Source: Geodermatophilus sabuli (GTDB lineage: Bacteria > Actinomycetota > Actinomycetes > Mycobacteriales > Geodermatophilaceae). Taken from it: a stretch of 64,000 nucleotides of DNA. Where the stretch lies: positions 1 to 64,000 of the forward strand of contig NZ_JAAGWF010000018.1 of assembly GCF_010686765.1 (NCBI RefSeq), read 5' to 3'. Positions within the stretch are counted from its first letter, which is position 1. Every line of letters starts with the position of its first letter. The notes under the pieces are model-generated. The model was not told the origin of the DNA and ran no database searches. It was given only the letters and a program-made list of their open reading frames with translations. This document shows, piece after piece, positions 18,375 through 27,065 of this stretch. Both the position numbers and the translations under genes were made by a program.

Positions 18375-19577
18375 GTGCTGGCCGTCCTCGCCCCCGGACA
18401 GGGTGCGCAGAAGCCCGGGATGCTGAGCGACTGGCTCGAGCTCCCGGGCGCAGAGTCCTTCTTCCGCTGGGCCGGCGCGATCGCCGACGCCGACCTCCTC
18501 GCGCTCGGGACGACCGGTGACGCCGAGGCGATCAAGGACACCGCGGTCACCCAGCCGCTGGTGGTCGCGATGAGCCTGTTCATCGCCCGCGAGCTGGGTG
18601 GGCTGCCCGGCCCGGTCCCCCACACCCCGCAGGCCGGCCGGGACGTCGTCATCGCCGGGCACAGCGTCGGCGAGCTGACCGCCGCGGCGCTGGCCGGGGT
18701 CCTCTCGGTGGAGGCGGCGATCGCCCTCACCGCCGTCCGGGGGCGGGCCATGGCCGCCGCCTGCGCGCAGACGCCGACCGGGATGTCCGCCGTCCTCGGC
18801 GGCGACCCCGACGAGCTGACGGCCGCGCTGGACCGGCACGGCCTGGTGGCCGCCAACCTCAACGGCGGCGGCCAGACGGTCGTCGCCGGACCGCTCGACG
18901 GGCTGGCCGCGCTCAAGGCGGCTCCGCCGGCGAAGGCCCGCGTCGTGCCCCTGTCGGTGGCCGGCGCCTTCCACACCGCGTACATGGCCCCCGCCCGGAC
19001 CGAGCTCGAGGGCCTGGTCGGTGGCCTGACGCCGGCCGACCCGAGTCGGCTGCTGCTCTCCAACGCCGACGGCGCCGCGGTGACCACCGGCGCCGAGGCC
19101 CTCGCCCGGCTGGTCACCCAGGTGACCAGCCCGGTGCGCTTCGACGCGTGCCTGGCCACGATGCGGGACCTCGGCGTCACGGCCGCGATCGAACTACCCC
19201 CGGCCGGGGCACTGGCGGGGCTCGCGAAGCGGGAGTGGAAGGGCGCCGACGTCGAGGTCCTCGCCGTGACCGGCCCGGCCGACCTCGACCGGGCACGCGA
19301 GCTCATCGCCGCCGAGCGGGGCCGCGCCGAGGCCCAGCACCTGCCCGACTGGCGGGTGGTCGTCTCCCCCGTGCGGGGCACGGTCAGCCCCGCCGCCGTC
19401 GCCGAGGGGACGCGGCTGCTGGCCGGCACGCCACTGGGGCGGATCCGCAGCCGCCGCGAGGAGGTCGACGTCTCAGCCGGGTACGACGGGGTACTGGCCG
19501 AGTGGCTGGTGCACGACGGCGACCTGGTCGACGCAGGGGACCCGATCGCCCGTCTCTACCCGGAGGAGTCGGAATGA
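18375..19577 (+). CDS. fabD: malonyl-CoA:ACP transacylase with C-terminal biotinyl/lipoyl-like domain
   Basis: Loads malonyl groups from CoA onto ACP for fatty acid elongation. Residues 1-310 form the MCAT domain: APGQGAQ at 6-12, GHSVGEL with the nucleophile Ser near 97, and the catalytic His in AFHTAYM near 200. Usual FabD length is about 310-320 residues; this one has 400. The extra part (about 325-400) reads as a barrel-sandwich hybrid: VVVSPVRGTVSP, then EVDVSAGYDGVLAEWLV and HDGDLVDAGDPIARLYP. The usual biotinyl/lipoyl Lys turn is replaced by IRSRREEVD, with no Lys. GTG 18375 follows GAGGAG closely. Its stop overlaps fabH (ATGA). Confidence 0.93.
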   Translation: MLAVLAPGQGAQKPGMLSDWLELPGAESFFRWAGAIADADLLALGTTGDAEAIKDTAVTQPLVVAMSLFIARELGGLPGPVPHTPQAGRDVVIAGHSVGELTAAALAGVLSVEAAIALTAVRGRAMAAACAQTPTGMSAVLGGDPDELTAALDRHGLVAANLNGGGQTVVAGPLDGLAALKAAPPAKARVVPLSVAGAFHTAYMAPARTELEGLVGGLTPADPSRLLLSNADGAAVTTGAEALARLVTQVTSPVRFDACLATMRDLGVTAAIELPPAGALAGLAKREWKGADVEVLAVTGPADLDRARELIAAERGRAEAQHLPDWRVVVSPVRGTVSPAAVAEGTRLLAGTPLGRIRSRREEVDVSAGYDGVLAEWLVHDGDLVDAGDPIARLYPEESE

Positions 19578-20542
19578 CGAGCCTGCAACTGCCCAGTGGC
19601 GCGCCCGGTGCGCGGATCCTCGGCTTCGGCAGCTACCGCCCGCGCCGACGGGTCACCAACGACGAGCTCGCCCAGACCATGGACACCAACGACGAGTGGA
19701 TCCAGGGGCGGGTCGGCATCGCCGAGCGCCGGTGGGCGGCACCCGACGAGACCCTCGTGGAGATGTCGGTGGCCGCCGGCGGCAAGGCCCTGGCGGCCAG
19801 CGGCCTCGACGCCGGCGACATCGATCTCGTCCTGCTGGCGACGACCAGCCCCCCGACGGCCATCCCGGGTCTCGCCCCCCGGATCGCCCACCAGATCGGT
19901 GTGCCGCGACCGGGCGCGTTCGACGTCAACGCCGGGTGCGCCGGATGGTGCTATGCGCTCAGCGCGGCAGCCGACGCGATCCGTTCGGGGTCAGCGCGCC
20001 ACGCCCTGGTCATCGGGGGGGAACGGCTCACCGACTACACGAACCTCGACGATCGGGCGACCGCGGTGATCTTCGCCGACGGCGCCGGGGCGGCCGTGCT
20101 CGGGCCGTCCGACGAGCCGGCGGTCGGCCCGGTCGTCTGGGGCAGCGACGGTGACCTGCACGAGGCCATCGCCATCCCCGAGGGGGAGGCCGGCATGAGC
20201 ATGGCCGGGCAGGCGGTGTACCGCTGGGCCACGACCAAGCTCACCGACACCCTCGTCGAGGCGATGCGTCGCGCCGGCGTGGGCCCGGAGGACATCGACG
20301 TCTTCGCGCCGCACCAGGCCAACCTCCGCATCATCGAGCTCATGGCCAAGCGGCTGAAGCTCCCCGAGCGCACCGTGATCGCCCGCGACGTCGTCACGTC
20401 GGGCAACACCTCGTCGGCCTCGGTGCCCCTCGCGCTCGCGGCGCTCGTCGAGAGCGGCGAGGCCAAGACCGGCGACGTCGCCCTGCTCCTCGGGTACGGC
20501 GCCGGGCTGACCTTCGCCGGTCAGGTCGTCGTGCTGCCGTGA
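19574..20542 (+). CDS. fabH: 3-oxoacyl-ACP synthase III
   Basis: A 322-residue condensing enzyme that starts fatty acid synthesis by joining an acyl-CoA primer to malonyl-ACP. The catalytic triad is visible: Cys in DVNAGCAGWCYAL (near residue 122), His in APHQANLRI (near 247) and Asn in TSGNTSSASVPLAL (near 278). The C-terminus LGYGAGLTFAGQVV is family-typical. It overlaps fabD by four bases, so synthesis of the two is coupled. In actinobacteria FabH commonly selects branched primers; that is family knowledge. Confidence 0.96.
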   Translation: MTSLQLPSGAPGARILGFGSYRPRRRVTNDELAQTMDTNDEWIQGRVGIAERRWAAPDETLVEMSVAAGGKALAASGLDAGDIDLVLLATTSPPTAIPGLAPRIAHQIGVPRPGAFDVNAGCAGWCYALSAAADAIRSGSARHALVIGGERLTDYTNLDDRATAVIFADGAGAAVLGPSDEPAVGPVVWGSDGDLHEAIAIPEGEAGMSMAGQAVYRWATTKLTDTLVEAMRRAGVGPEDIDVFAPHQANLRIIELMAKRLKLPERTVIARDVVTSGNTSSASVPLALAALVESGEAKTGDVALLLGYGAGLTFAGQVVVLP

Positions 20543-20632
20543 TCGTGCTGCGATGAGCAGGCACCACCATCCCCCGGCTCGTCCGGGTACCACGGCGGGT
20601 CCGCCCGCCCCATCCGAGAGAGAGGACCCCGC

Positions 20633-20869
20633 GTGAGCGAGGACATCCAGACCGGTCTGGCCGAGATCCTGGAGGAGGTCGCCGGGGTCGCCCCCGCCGA
20701 CGCCACGCCGGAGAAGTCGTTCACGGAGGACCTCGACGTCGACTCGTTGTCGATGGTCGAGATCGCCACCGCCGTCGAGGACAAGTTCGGCGTCGCCATC
20801 CCCGACGACGAGCTCGGCAACATCAAGACCGTCGGCGACGCGATCAGCTTCATCCAGAAGAACCAGTAG
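20633..20869 (+). CDS. acpP: acyl carrier protein
   Basis: A 78-residue acidic carrier protein. The 4'-phosphopantetheine attachment site is DVDSLSMVEI with Ser near residue 38, followed by the recognition helix and DDELGNIKTVGDA. It carries growing acyl chains among FabD, FabH and FabF. GTG 20633 follows the GAGAGAGAGGA ribosome region. A repeat-family hairpin lies between it and fabF, possibly tuning relative expression. Confidence 0.97.
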   Translation: MSEDIQTGLAEILEEVAGVAPADATPEKSFTEDLDVDSLSMVEIATAVEDKFGVAIPDDELGNIKTVGDAISFIQKNQ

Positions 20870-20877
20870 GAGTCGAA

Positions 20878-20922
20878 GGACCCCCCTGCCCCCACGCCCG
20901 GCGCGGGGACCGCAGGGGGGCC
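20878..20922. repeat. hairpin between acpP and fabF (repeat family copy 4)
   Basis: Outer arms GGACCCCCCTGC and GCAGGGGGGCC enclose CCCACGCCCGGCGCGGGG, part of which forms an inner stem. It begins nine bases after the acpP stop inside the fas cluster. It may be an attenuating terminator that lets acpP be made in excess over fabF, or a processing/stability stem. Confidence 0.75.
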
Positions 20923-20960
20923 TGACCGGCCGCCCGGCCGCACGTCCAGGAGGAACCGTC

Positions 20961-22202
20961 ATGAGCACGTCTGTCGACGACGTCGTCGTCACCGGTCTCG
21001 GTGCCACCACACCGCTCGGTGGCGATGTCGCCAGCACGTGGGACGCACTGCTGGCCGGGCGGTCCGGGGTCAGCCGGATCACCGACGACTGGGTCAAGGA
21101 GTTCCCGGCGCAGCTGGTCGCCCGGCTGGCCGAGGACCCGGTCGCCCGACTGGACCGGGTGCGCGCCCGGCGGCTGGACCGCAGCCAGCAGGTGGCCGTC
21201 ATCGCCGCCGAGGAGGCGTGGCAGGACTCCGGCGCCGGCGACGCGGGCGTGGACCCCCTGCGGATCGCCGTGGTCTTCGGGACCGGGATCGGCGGGGCGC
21301 TGACCCTGCTCGGCCAGGACGACGTCCTCGAGGAGAAGGGGCCCAAGCGGGTCTCCCCCTTCACCATCCCGATGCTCATGCCCAACGGCCCCGCCGCCGC
21401 GGTCGGGCTCGCGGTCGGCGCCAAGGGCGGCGTGCACGCGCCGGTCAGCGCCTGCGCCTCCGGCGCCGAGGCGATCCGCTGGGGTCTGGACCTGCTGCGC
21501 TTCGACCGCGCCGACGTCGTGCTCGTCGGCGGCACCGAGGCCTGCGTGCACCCCCTCCCGATGGCCGGGTTCGCCGCGATGCGCGCGATGAGCACCCGCA
21601 ACGACGAGCCCGAGCGCGCCTCGCGCCCCTTCGACAAGGCGCGCGACGGCTTCGTGCTCGGGGAGGGCGCCGCGGCGATCGTGCTCGAGCGCGCCGACGC
21701 CGCCAAGGCGCGCGGTGCCCGGGTGCACGCCCGGCTGGCCGGCGCCGGAGGCACGGCCGACGGCTACGACCTGGTCGCCCCGCACCCCGAGGGCGAGGGC
21801 GCCGGCCGGGCCATCGCCGCCGCCATCCGCGACGCCGGGCTCACCCCCGCCGACATCGCCCACGTCAACGCGCACGCCACGTCGACGCCGGTCGGCGACA
21901 CCGCCGAGGCCGCCGCGATCCGCGGCGCCATCGGCGAGCACGTGGTGGTGACGGCGACCAAGAGCCAGACGGGGCACCTGCTGGGCGCCGCCGGGGCGCT
22001 GGAGTCGGTGTTCACCATCCTCGCGCTGCGCGAGCAGATCGTGCCGGCGACGGCCAACCTCGACGACCCGGACGACGACGCCGCCGTGCAGGCCCTCGAC
22101 ATCGTCCGCCGCGAGCCCCGGCGCATGACCCTCTCGGCGGCCGTCAACGACTCCTTCGGCTTCGGCGGGCACAACATCGCGCTGGTGTTCACCACCGTCT
22201 GA
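20961..22202 (+). CDS. fabF: 3-oxoacyl-ACP synthase II
   Basis: A 413-residue elongating condensing enzyme. It has the Cys-His-His active site: Cys in VSACASGAEAIR (near residue 165), His in NAHATSTPVGD (near 305) and His in KSQTGHLLGAAGALE (near 339), and the glycine-rich end NDSFGFGGHNIALVF. It extends acyl-ACP with malonyl-ACP and fits the fasII set. AGGAGG lies eight bases before ATG 20961. A shortened form of the hairpin theme (GAAGGACCC...GGGTCC) follows its stop at 22204-22227. Confidence 0.96.
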   Translation: MSTSVDDVVVTGLGATTPLGGDVASTWDALLAGRSGVSRITDDWVKEFPAQLVARLAEDPVARLDRVRARRLDRSQQVAVIAAEEAWQDSGAGDAGVDPLRIAVVFGTGIGGALTLLGQDDVLEEKGPKRVSPFTIPMLMPNGPAAAVGLAVGAKGGVHAPVSACASGAEAIRWGLDLLRFDRADVVLVGGTEACVHPLPMAGFAAMRAMSTRNDEPERASRPFDKARDGFVLGEGAAAIVLERADAAKARGARVHARLAGAGGTADGYDLVAPHPEGEGAGRAIAAAIRDAGLTPADIAHVNAHATSTPVGDTAEAAAIRGAIGEHVVVTATKSQTGHLLGAAGALESVFTILALREQIVPATANLDDPDDDAAVQALDIVRREPRRMTLSAAVNDSFGFGGHNIALVFTTV

Positions 22203-22286
22203 AGAAGGACCCCCGCTGCAGGGTCCCGTCGGCTACCCGCCGGTCGGGCCGTCCCCGCACGCCCGCGCCCGGTCCCTGGAGGTCCC

Positions 22287-23699
22287 GTGACCACCGTGCA
22301 CGCCGCTCCCGTCGCCACCTCCGCCGATCCGCGCGACCCCGAGGACCGGCTGCACCGGTTCTTCGACGCGGACTCGATGGCCCTGCTGGCCCCCCGCGAC
22401 GCGTCGGGGGTCGCGGCGGCCCGGGGCACGGTCGCGGGCCGCGCGGTGATCGCCTACTGCACCGACGCGACCGTGATGGGCGGTGCCATGGGCCTGCACG
22501 GTTGCCGGCACGTCGTGGACGCAATCGACACGGCGGTGCGGGACCGGCTGCCGGTCGTCGGCATCTGGCACTCGGGCGGCGCCCGGCTGGCCGAGGGCGT
22601 GACGGCGCTGCACGCGGTCGGCGAGGTGTTCGCGGCGATGGTGCGCGCATCGGGCCGGGTGCCGCAGATCTCGGTGGTGCTCGGCCCGGCCGCCGGCGGT
22701 GCCGCCTACGGGCCCGCCCTCACCGACCTGGTGATCATGGGACCGGCCGGCCGGGTCTTCGTGACCGGGCCCGACGTCGTCCGGTCGGTCACCGGGGAGG
22801 ACGTCGACATGGAGCGGCTGGGCGGCCCGGACACCCACGGCCGGCGCAGCGGCGTCGTGCACGTGGTGACCGGGACCGAGCAGGCGGCGCTGGACACCGC
22901 CCGCGACGCGGTGGACCTGCTGGGCACCCAGGGGTCCTTCGCGCCCGCGGACGGCGAACCCGACGTCGACCTCTCCGCCCTGCTGCCCGAGCGGCCCAAC
23001 CGCGCCTACGACGTCCGGCCGCTGGTCGCCGGCCTCCTCGACGGCCCGGGCCTGGAACTGCACCCCCGGTGGGCACCCAACATCGTCACGACGCTGGGCC
23101 GCCTGGCCGGGCGGACGGTCGGGGTGGTCGCCAACAACCCGCTGCGGCTGGGGGGCTGCCTGGACTCGGCGTCGGCGGAGAAGGCGGCCCGGTTCGTGCG
23201 GATGTGCGACGCCTTCGGCGTCCCGCTGGTGGTGCTGGTCGACGTGCCCGGCTACCTGCCCGGCGTCGGCCAGGAGTGGGACGGCGTGGTGCGGCGCGGG
23301 GCCAAGCTGCTGCACGCCTTCGCCGAGGCCGTGGTCCCCCGCGTGACGCTGGTGACCCGCAAGTCCTACGGCGGGGCCTACATCGCGATGAACGCCCGGT
23401 CGCTCGGGGCGACGGCGGTGTTCGCCTGGCCCGGGGCCGAGGTGGCGGTCATGGGGGCCAAGGCCGCCGTCGGGATCCTGCACCGCAAGCAGCTGGCCGC
23501 CGTCCCGCCGGCCGAGCGGGAGGCGCTGCACGCCCGGCTCGCCGCCGAGCACGAGCTGATCGCCGGCGGGGTGGCCCGGGCCCTGCAGATCGGGGTCGTC
23601 GACGAGGTCGTGGAGCCGCCGCGGACCCGGCGCCGGCTGGTGGACGCGCTGGCGGCAGCCCCGGCGGGTCGCGGCGCACACGGCAACATCCCGCTCTGA
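22287..23699 (+). CDS. accD: acyl-CoA carboxylase carboxyltransferase (beta) subunit
   Basis: A 470-residue biotin-dependent carboxyltransferase of the AccD/PccB family, which transfers CO2 from carboxybiotin to acetyl- or propionyl-CoA to give malonyl- or methylmalonyl-CoA. Both crotonase-like halves are present: N-half with WHSGGARLAEGV and GPAAGGAAYGPALTD, C-half with DVPGYLPGVGQEWDGV and KSYGGAYIAMNARSLG, the acyl-CoA and biotin oxyanion glycine motifs. Its place at the end of the fas cluster is like accD6 in mycobacteria, implying it feeds FabD with malonyl-CoA; no alpha subunit lies nearby. A strong terminator follows. Confidence 0.92.
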   Translation: MTTVHAAPVATSADPRDPEDRLHRFFDADSMALLAPRDASGVAAARGTVAGRAVIAYCTDATVMGGAMGLHGCRHVVDAIDTAVRDRLPVVGIWHSGGARLAEGVTALHAVGEVFAAMVRASGRVPQISVVLGPAAGGAAYGPALTDLVIMGPAGRVFVTGPDVVRSVTGEDVDMERLGGPDTHGRRSGVVHVVTGTEQAALDTARDAVDLLGTQGSFAPADGEPDVDLSALLPERPNRAYDVRPLVAGLLDGPGLELHPRWAPNIVTTLGRLAGRTVGVVANNPLRLGGCLDSASAEKAARFVRMCDAFGVPLVVLVDVPGYLPGVGQEWDGVVRRGAKLLHAFAEAVVPRVTLVTRKSYGGAYIAMNARSLGATAVFAWPGAEVAVMGAKAAVGILHRKQLAAVPPAEREALHARLAAEHELIAGGVARALQIGVVDEVVEPPRTRRRLVDALAAAPAGRGAHGNIPL

Positions 23700-23716
23700 C
23701 CCCCGGTGCGGACGCA

Positions 23717-23754
23717 GCAGGGCCCGGCACCTCGGCGGAGGTGCCGGGCCCTGC
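23717..23754 (+). terminator. strong hairpin after accD
   Basis: A 17-bp stem (GCAGGGCCCGGCACCTC with its complement) around loop GGCG, 18 bases after the accD stop, followed by CGTTCCC. It is the likely end of the fas operon transcript; it lacks a full U-tract, as is common in high-GC actinobacteria. Confidence 0.85.
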
Positions 23755-23866
23755 CGTTCCCGGCCTGTGCCGCCCGGACGCCGCTTCCCCGACGACGTCC
23801 GGACGACCCGGCCAAGCCTACGACGAGGGCTGGGGGGCCACCCCCCGGTCGTGGCCGCATTGTGAT

Positions 23867-23925
23867 GAAGGACCCCGTCCCCCTCACCGCTCGCAGGCTC
23901 GCGGCGAGCCTCTGGACGGGGCTTC
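23867..23925. repeat. hairpin (repeat family copy 5) between converging genes
   Basis: Outer arms GAAG-CCCCGTCC and GGACGGGG-CTTC enclose CTCACCGCTCGCAGGCTCGCGG, the same core theme as copies 1-3. Its right arm overlaps the stop codon of the DUF3145 gene. It likely terminates that minus-strand transcript and read-through from accD. Confidence 0.75.
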
Positions 23926-24424
23926 AGACGACCTGGTGGAGCCAGGTGACCGGGCTGCCGTCACCGGCGTGCCGGTAGACCTCGAGGTCGGCGTCCCAGG
24001 CCGCACCGAGCAGCTGGTCGACCCCGTGCCGGAACGCCTCGATGGAGCTGGTGGTGGCAGCGAGGTGCCGCAGCTGCTGCTCGCTGATCATGATGTCGCC
24101 GTTGGCGCTCGTGGGCGCCCGGAAGACACCGTGCCCGGGCACGTACGACATGCGCTCGCCGTCGTTGCCGTGGCTGGCTTCCTCGGTCACCTCGAAGCGC
24201 AGCATCGGCCACGCGCGCAGCGCAGCGACCAGCCGGGCACCCGTCCCGGGGGCACCGGTCCAGGCGACCTCGGCACGGTAGGAACCGTGTGCCGCGGGCT
24301 GGTCGGCCCACGACAGGGAGACCGGCGCGCCGACGACGCGTTCGAGCGCCCACTCGACGTGCTGGCAGAGCGCCTTCGGGCACGCGTGCACGAAGACGAC
24401 ACCCTGGGTAGACCGTCGTTGCAC
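23924..24424 (-). CDS. DUF3145 family protein
   Basis: A 166-residue protein of the actinobacterial family DUF3145, function unknown, often found next to fatty acid synthesis genes. It begins MQRRSTQGVVFVHACPKAL, then CQHVEWALERVVGAP and TYRAEV-like SYRAEVAWTGAPGTGA, RFEVTEEASHGNDGERMSY and a conserved mid-region GHGVFRAPTSANGDIMI. GTG 24424 is firmly supported by GGAGG eight bases upstream; the reading frame further upstream is unlikely to be coding. It converges on the fas cluster. Confidence 0.88.
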   Translation of the reverse strand: MQRRSTQGVVFVHACPKALCQHVEWALERVVGAPVSLSWADQPAAHGSYRAEVAWTGAPGTGARLVAALRAWPMLRFEVTEEASHGNDGERMSYVPGHGVFRAPTSANGDIMISEQQLRHLAATTSSIEAFRHGVDQLLGAAWDADLEVYRHAGDGSPVTWLHQVV

Positions 24425-24793
24425 GGGGCACCTCCATCGACTCGATCGGTCTCGTCTTCCCCAACGGACGATCGATTCGGTGACAGGCTGTGTTCGGCGG
24501 CTCGGACCAGGGGTCCCGCGAACAGTCTGCACGATGGGCCCCCCATCGCGCCAGTGCGGATGAGGCGGTTGGGTCACATGTGACGGATGGTCACGGGAGT
24601 GGCCACTAAGCGCTGGTCAGCGGCACTACCACGGTGACGACGCCGCCGTCCACAGGTCGGCGGCGCCTGGGTCTCCCCCTCCGGCGTGTCCGGGCCGCCC
24701 CGCGTGTCCACCCCCACCCGCCCGGGGAGGAGGGGCGCCGGGATGACGCAGCGTAGCGAGCAGCACCAGGAGTGACGGCCCGCGACTCTCCGC
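24425..24793. other. intergenic region with a perfect 12-bp palindrome
   Basis: No gene is supported. It must hold the promoter for DUF3145 (minus). GTCACATGTGAC at 24573-24584 is an exact palindrome, a shape used by GntR- and Crp-type regulators. Its position 150 bases before DUF3145 makes it a candidate operator, but the binder is unknown. Confidence 0.4.
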
Positions 24794-25921
24794 TCACCGG
24801 GCGAGCGCGGCCACCCGGTCGCCCCCGCCGGCCTTCGCCCGGTACATCGCCCGGTCGGCCCGCCCCAGCACCTCGTGCACGTCGTCGCCGGCCACGACCG
24901 GCGTCATGCCGATGCTGGCGGTGACCCCGCAGCCGGCGCCCACCGCTGCCACGGCCGCGCGCAGCCGGGCGGCCAGCGCGGCACCGTCGCCGTCGGGGCC
25001 GGCCGCGGAGAGGACGGCGAACTCGTCCCCGCCGAGCCGGGCCACGGTGTCGGTCTCGCGCACCACGCCGGCGAGCGCCGCCGTGACCGCGCGCAGGACG
25101 GCGTCCCCCGCCGCGTGGCCGTCGCGGTCGTTGACGCCCTTGAAGCCGTCCAGGTCCACCACGCAGACCACCGACGGGGCGCCCGTGCCCGCCGCGGTCA
25201 CCGCCCGGTCCAGGCGGTCGAGGAACGCCCGCCGGTTGAGGCAGCCGGTGAGCGGGTCGGTGGCCGCCAGCACCTCGTGGGTGCGCAGCAGCATCGCCTG
25301 CCGCTCGTAGGCCTCCCACTGGTTGGCCGAGGCCATGGCACAGAGCACGGTGAAGGCGGCCAGGATCGCCGCGACGAAGAGGGCCGGCACGTCGAGGTGC
25401 GGCACGGCGATGAGGCCCAGGTAGCAGCCGGTCATGAGAGTGCCGGTGGCCACCACGCCGTAGGGCGGATAGGCGGCGGCCATGAAGCCCAAGGTCAGGA
25501 AGAGCACCACCGGGATCGGACTGCCGGCCCCGCCGTCGACCCGCGCGGCGATCGTGACCAGCACCGTCACGGCGGCGCTCCAGCCGTAGAACAGCAGCGG
25601 GCCGCGATGGTCCTGCACCATCCGGGCCAGGGGCAGCAGGAGCAACGCCGGCGTGCCCACCATCACCGCGGAGCTCAGCACCAGCAGCAGCACCGAGTGG
25701 CGGGCGGGACCGGAGGTCAGCAGCACGTAGCCCAGCACCGAGCCGGCACCGAGCTCGCTGAGCAGGACGCCGTAGCGGACGTGGCGCACCCAGTACTGCG
25801 CGCGGTCGGCGTCCTCGGCCAGCCGCCGGTACAGCCCGGCGCCCAGCGCGGCCAGCAGTCGGCCGACCCCGGGGACCCGCAGGTCACCCGCTCGTCGTCG
25901 CGCCGCCGGTCGTCCGTCCAC
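24794..25921 (-). CDS. membrane diguanylate cyclase (GGDEF)
   Basis: A 375-residue protein making the second messenger c-di-GMP from two GTP. The N-terminal half has about six membrane segments (residues about 45-215, no recognised ligand domain). The C-terminal GGDEF domain starts TDPLTGCLNRRAFLDRLD; the active-site loop is RLGGDEFAVL (near 294-300), so the catalytic motif is intact. The inhibitory I-site RETD sits exactly five residues before it, so product inhibition is expected. GTG 25921 is the start. It is divergent from the maleylpyruvate isomerase-like gene. Confidence 0.92.
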   Translation of the reverse strand: MDGRPAARRRAGDLRVPGVGRLLAALGAGLYRRLAEDADRAQYWVRHVRYGVLLSELGAGSVLGYVLLTSGPARHSVLLLVLSSAVMVGTPALLLLPLARMVQDHRGPLLFYGWSAAVTVLVTIAARVDGGAGSPIPVVLFLTLGFMAAAYPPYGVVATGTLMTGCYLGLIAVPHLDVPALFVAAILAAFTVLCAMASANQWEAYERQAMLLRTHEVLAATDPLTGCLNRRAFLDRLDRAVTAAGTGAPSVVCVVDLDGFKGVNDRDGHAAGDAVLRAVTAALAGVVRETDTVARLGGDEFAVLSAAGPDGDGAALAARLRAAVAAVGAGCGVTASIGMTPVVAGDDVHEVLGRADRAMYRAKAGGGDRVAALAR

Positions 25922-26048
25922 GTCGATGCGATCGTCCGGTACCGGGCCGGGCTTGACCGCGCCCTCCCCCGGAGGGGGTGCCTCTCCCGCGGGGAGTCAG
26001 CTCACCGGGGTGGGCCTGCCCTCCACGCCCTCGGGGTAGGGGCCGGCC

Positions 26049-26942
26049 ATGGTGGGCACACGCGGCATGGCCGACGCCGGGCGCGGCGAGGTGGGCGGGA
26101 TGGTCCTCGGGGCATGGGACGCGTTCCTCGAGCAGACCGCCGCCGTCGACCTGGACCGGCCCAGCCGGCTGCCCGGCTGGCGGGCACACGAGATCTGCGT
26201 GCACCTGGGCTGCTGGGAGGACCACACCGCCCTCGCCGACCTGATCGCGTCGGCCCGCGCCGGGGGGACGGGGACACCGCCGGACGTCGATGCGACCAAC
26301 GCCCGGGTGACCACCGCCCACCGCGGCGCCTCCCGCGACGAGGTGCTGGCCGCCCTGCGGCGCAACCGGGCGGCCACCGTCCGGTACCTCGCCGACGAGC
26401 CGGTCGAGCTCGACACCGCGCCGACGGTGGCCGTGGTGGGCCGGCTTCCGCTGCTCAGCGTCGTCCTGGGCCAGGCCTACGAGCTCGCCGTGCACGGGCT
26501 GGACCTCGTCCCCCTCGGTGCGCCCCCTCCCCCGGCGCCGGTGCTGCAGGCAGGCCTGGCGGCGCTGGCCGACGTGACCGGTGCGCTCGCGGCGTCGACC
26601 GGGATCACGGGTGGCGCCACGCTGGCCACGCCGGACGGCGGCTGGGCGTTCGCCTCGGACGGAGCGGGCTGGACCGTCCACCGGGTCGCCCCCGGTCACG
26701 GCGGCGGAACGGCCGTCGAGGCGCAGGCCGACCTGCTGCTGGAGGCGGCCTCCGGCCGGGTCAACCCCGTCGCCGCACTGGCCCGCCGCCGCCTCCGGGT
26801 GCACGAGCTGGGCGGGCTGCTGGCTCTGGCGCCGATCGTGCAGGCGGCACCCGGCATCCCCGGGGGGCCGATCCTGCAGCTGGCGGCGAGGACCCTCGGT
26901 GGCGCCGGAGGCCTGCTCGGGCGCCTGCGCGGTCGCCGCTAG
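26049..26942 (+). CDS. mycothiol-dependent maleylpyruvate isomerase-like (DinB-fold) protein
   Basis: A 297-residue protein with an N-terminal DinB-type four-helix domain: RLPGWRAHEICVHLGCWEDH supplies the conserved His metal ligands, and AYELAVHGLDL the third His, as in mycothiol-dependent maleylpyruvate isomerases and transferases. The C-terminal half (about 180-297) has a sterol carrier-like feel with ADLLLEAASGRVNP. Its substrate is unknown. ATG 26049 is used, with ATG 26067 also possible. Confidence 0.7.
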   Translation: MVGTRGMADAGRGEVGGMVLGAWDAFLEQTAAVDLDRPSRLPGWRAHEICVHLGCWEDHTALADLIASARAGGTGTPPDVDATNARVTTAHRGASRDEVLAALRRNRAATVRYLADEPVELDTAPTVAVVGRLPLLSVVLGQAYELAVHGLDLVPLGAPPPPAPVLQAGLAALADVTGALAASTGITGGATLATPDGGWAFASDGAGWTVHRVAPGHGGGTAVEAQADLLLEAASGRVNPVAALARRRLRVHELGGLLALAPIVQAAPGIPGGPILQLAARTLGGAGGLLGRLRGRR

Positions 26943-27065
26943 CGCTACCGTCGTCCCCGCCGTCCACTCCCGAGGGGAGGACGGCGAGGACCGGGGGTAG
27001 TGCCCGACGACAGGGCCGTGCCACCGGGTGGCGCGGCCGCGACGCCCGCTGCTCGAGGAGGTCCC

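Noticed and set aside
21038-24583. Plus-strand open frame of about 1,180 codons through fabF and accD
   Set aside because: It is an out-of-frame read of fabF and accD with Arg/Gly-rich nonsense sequence.
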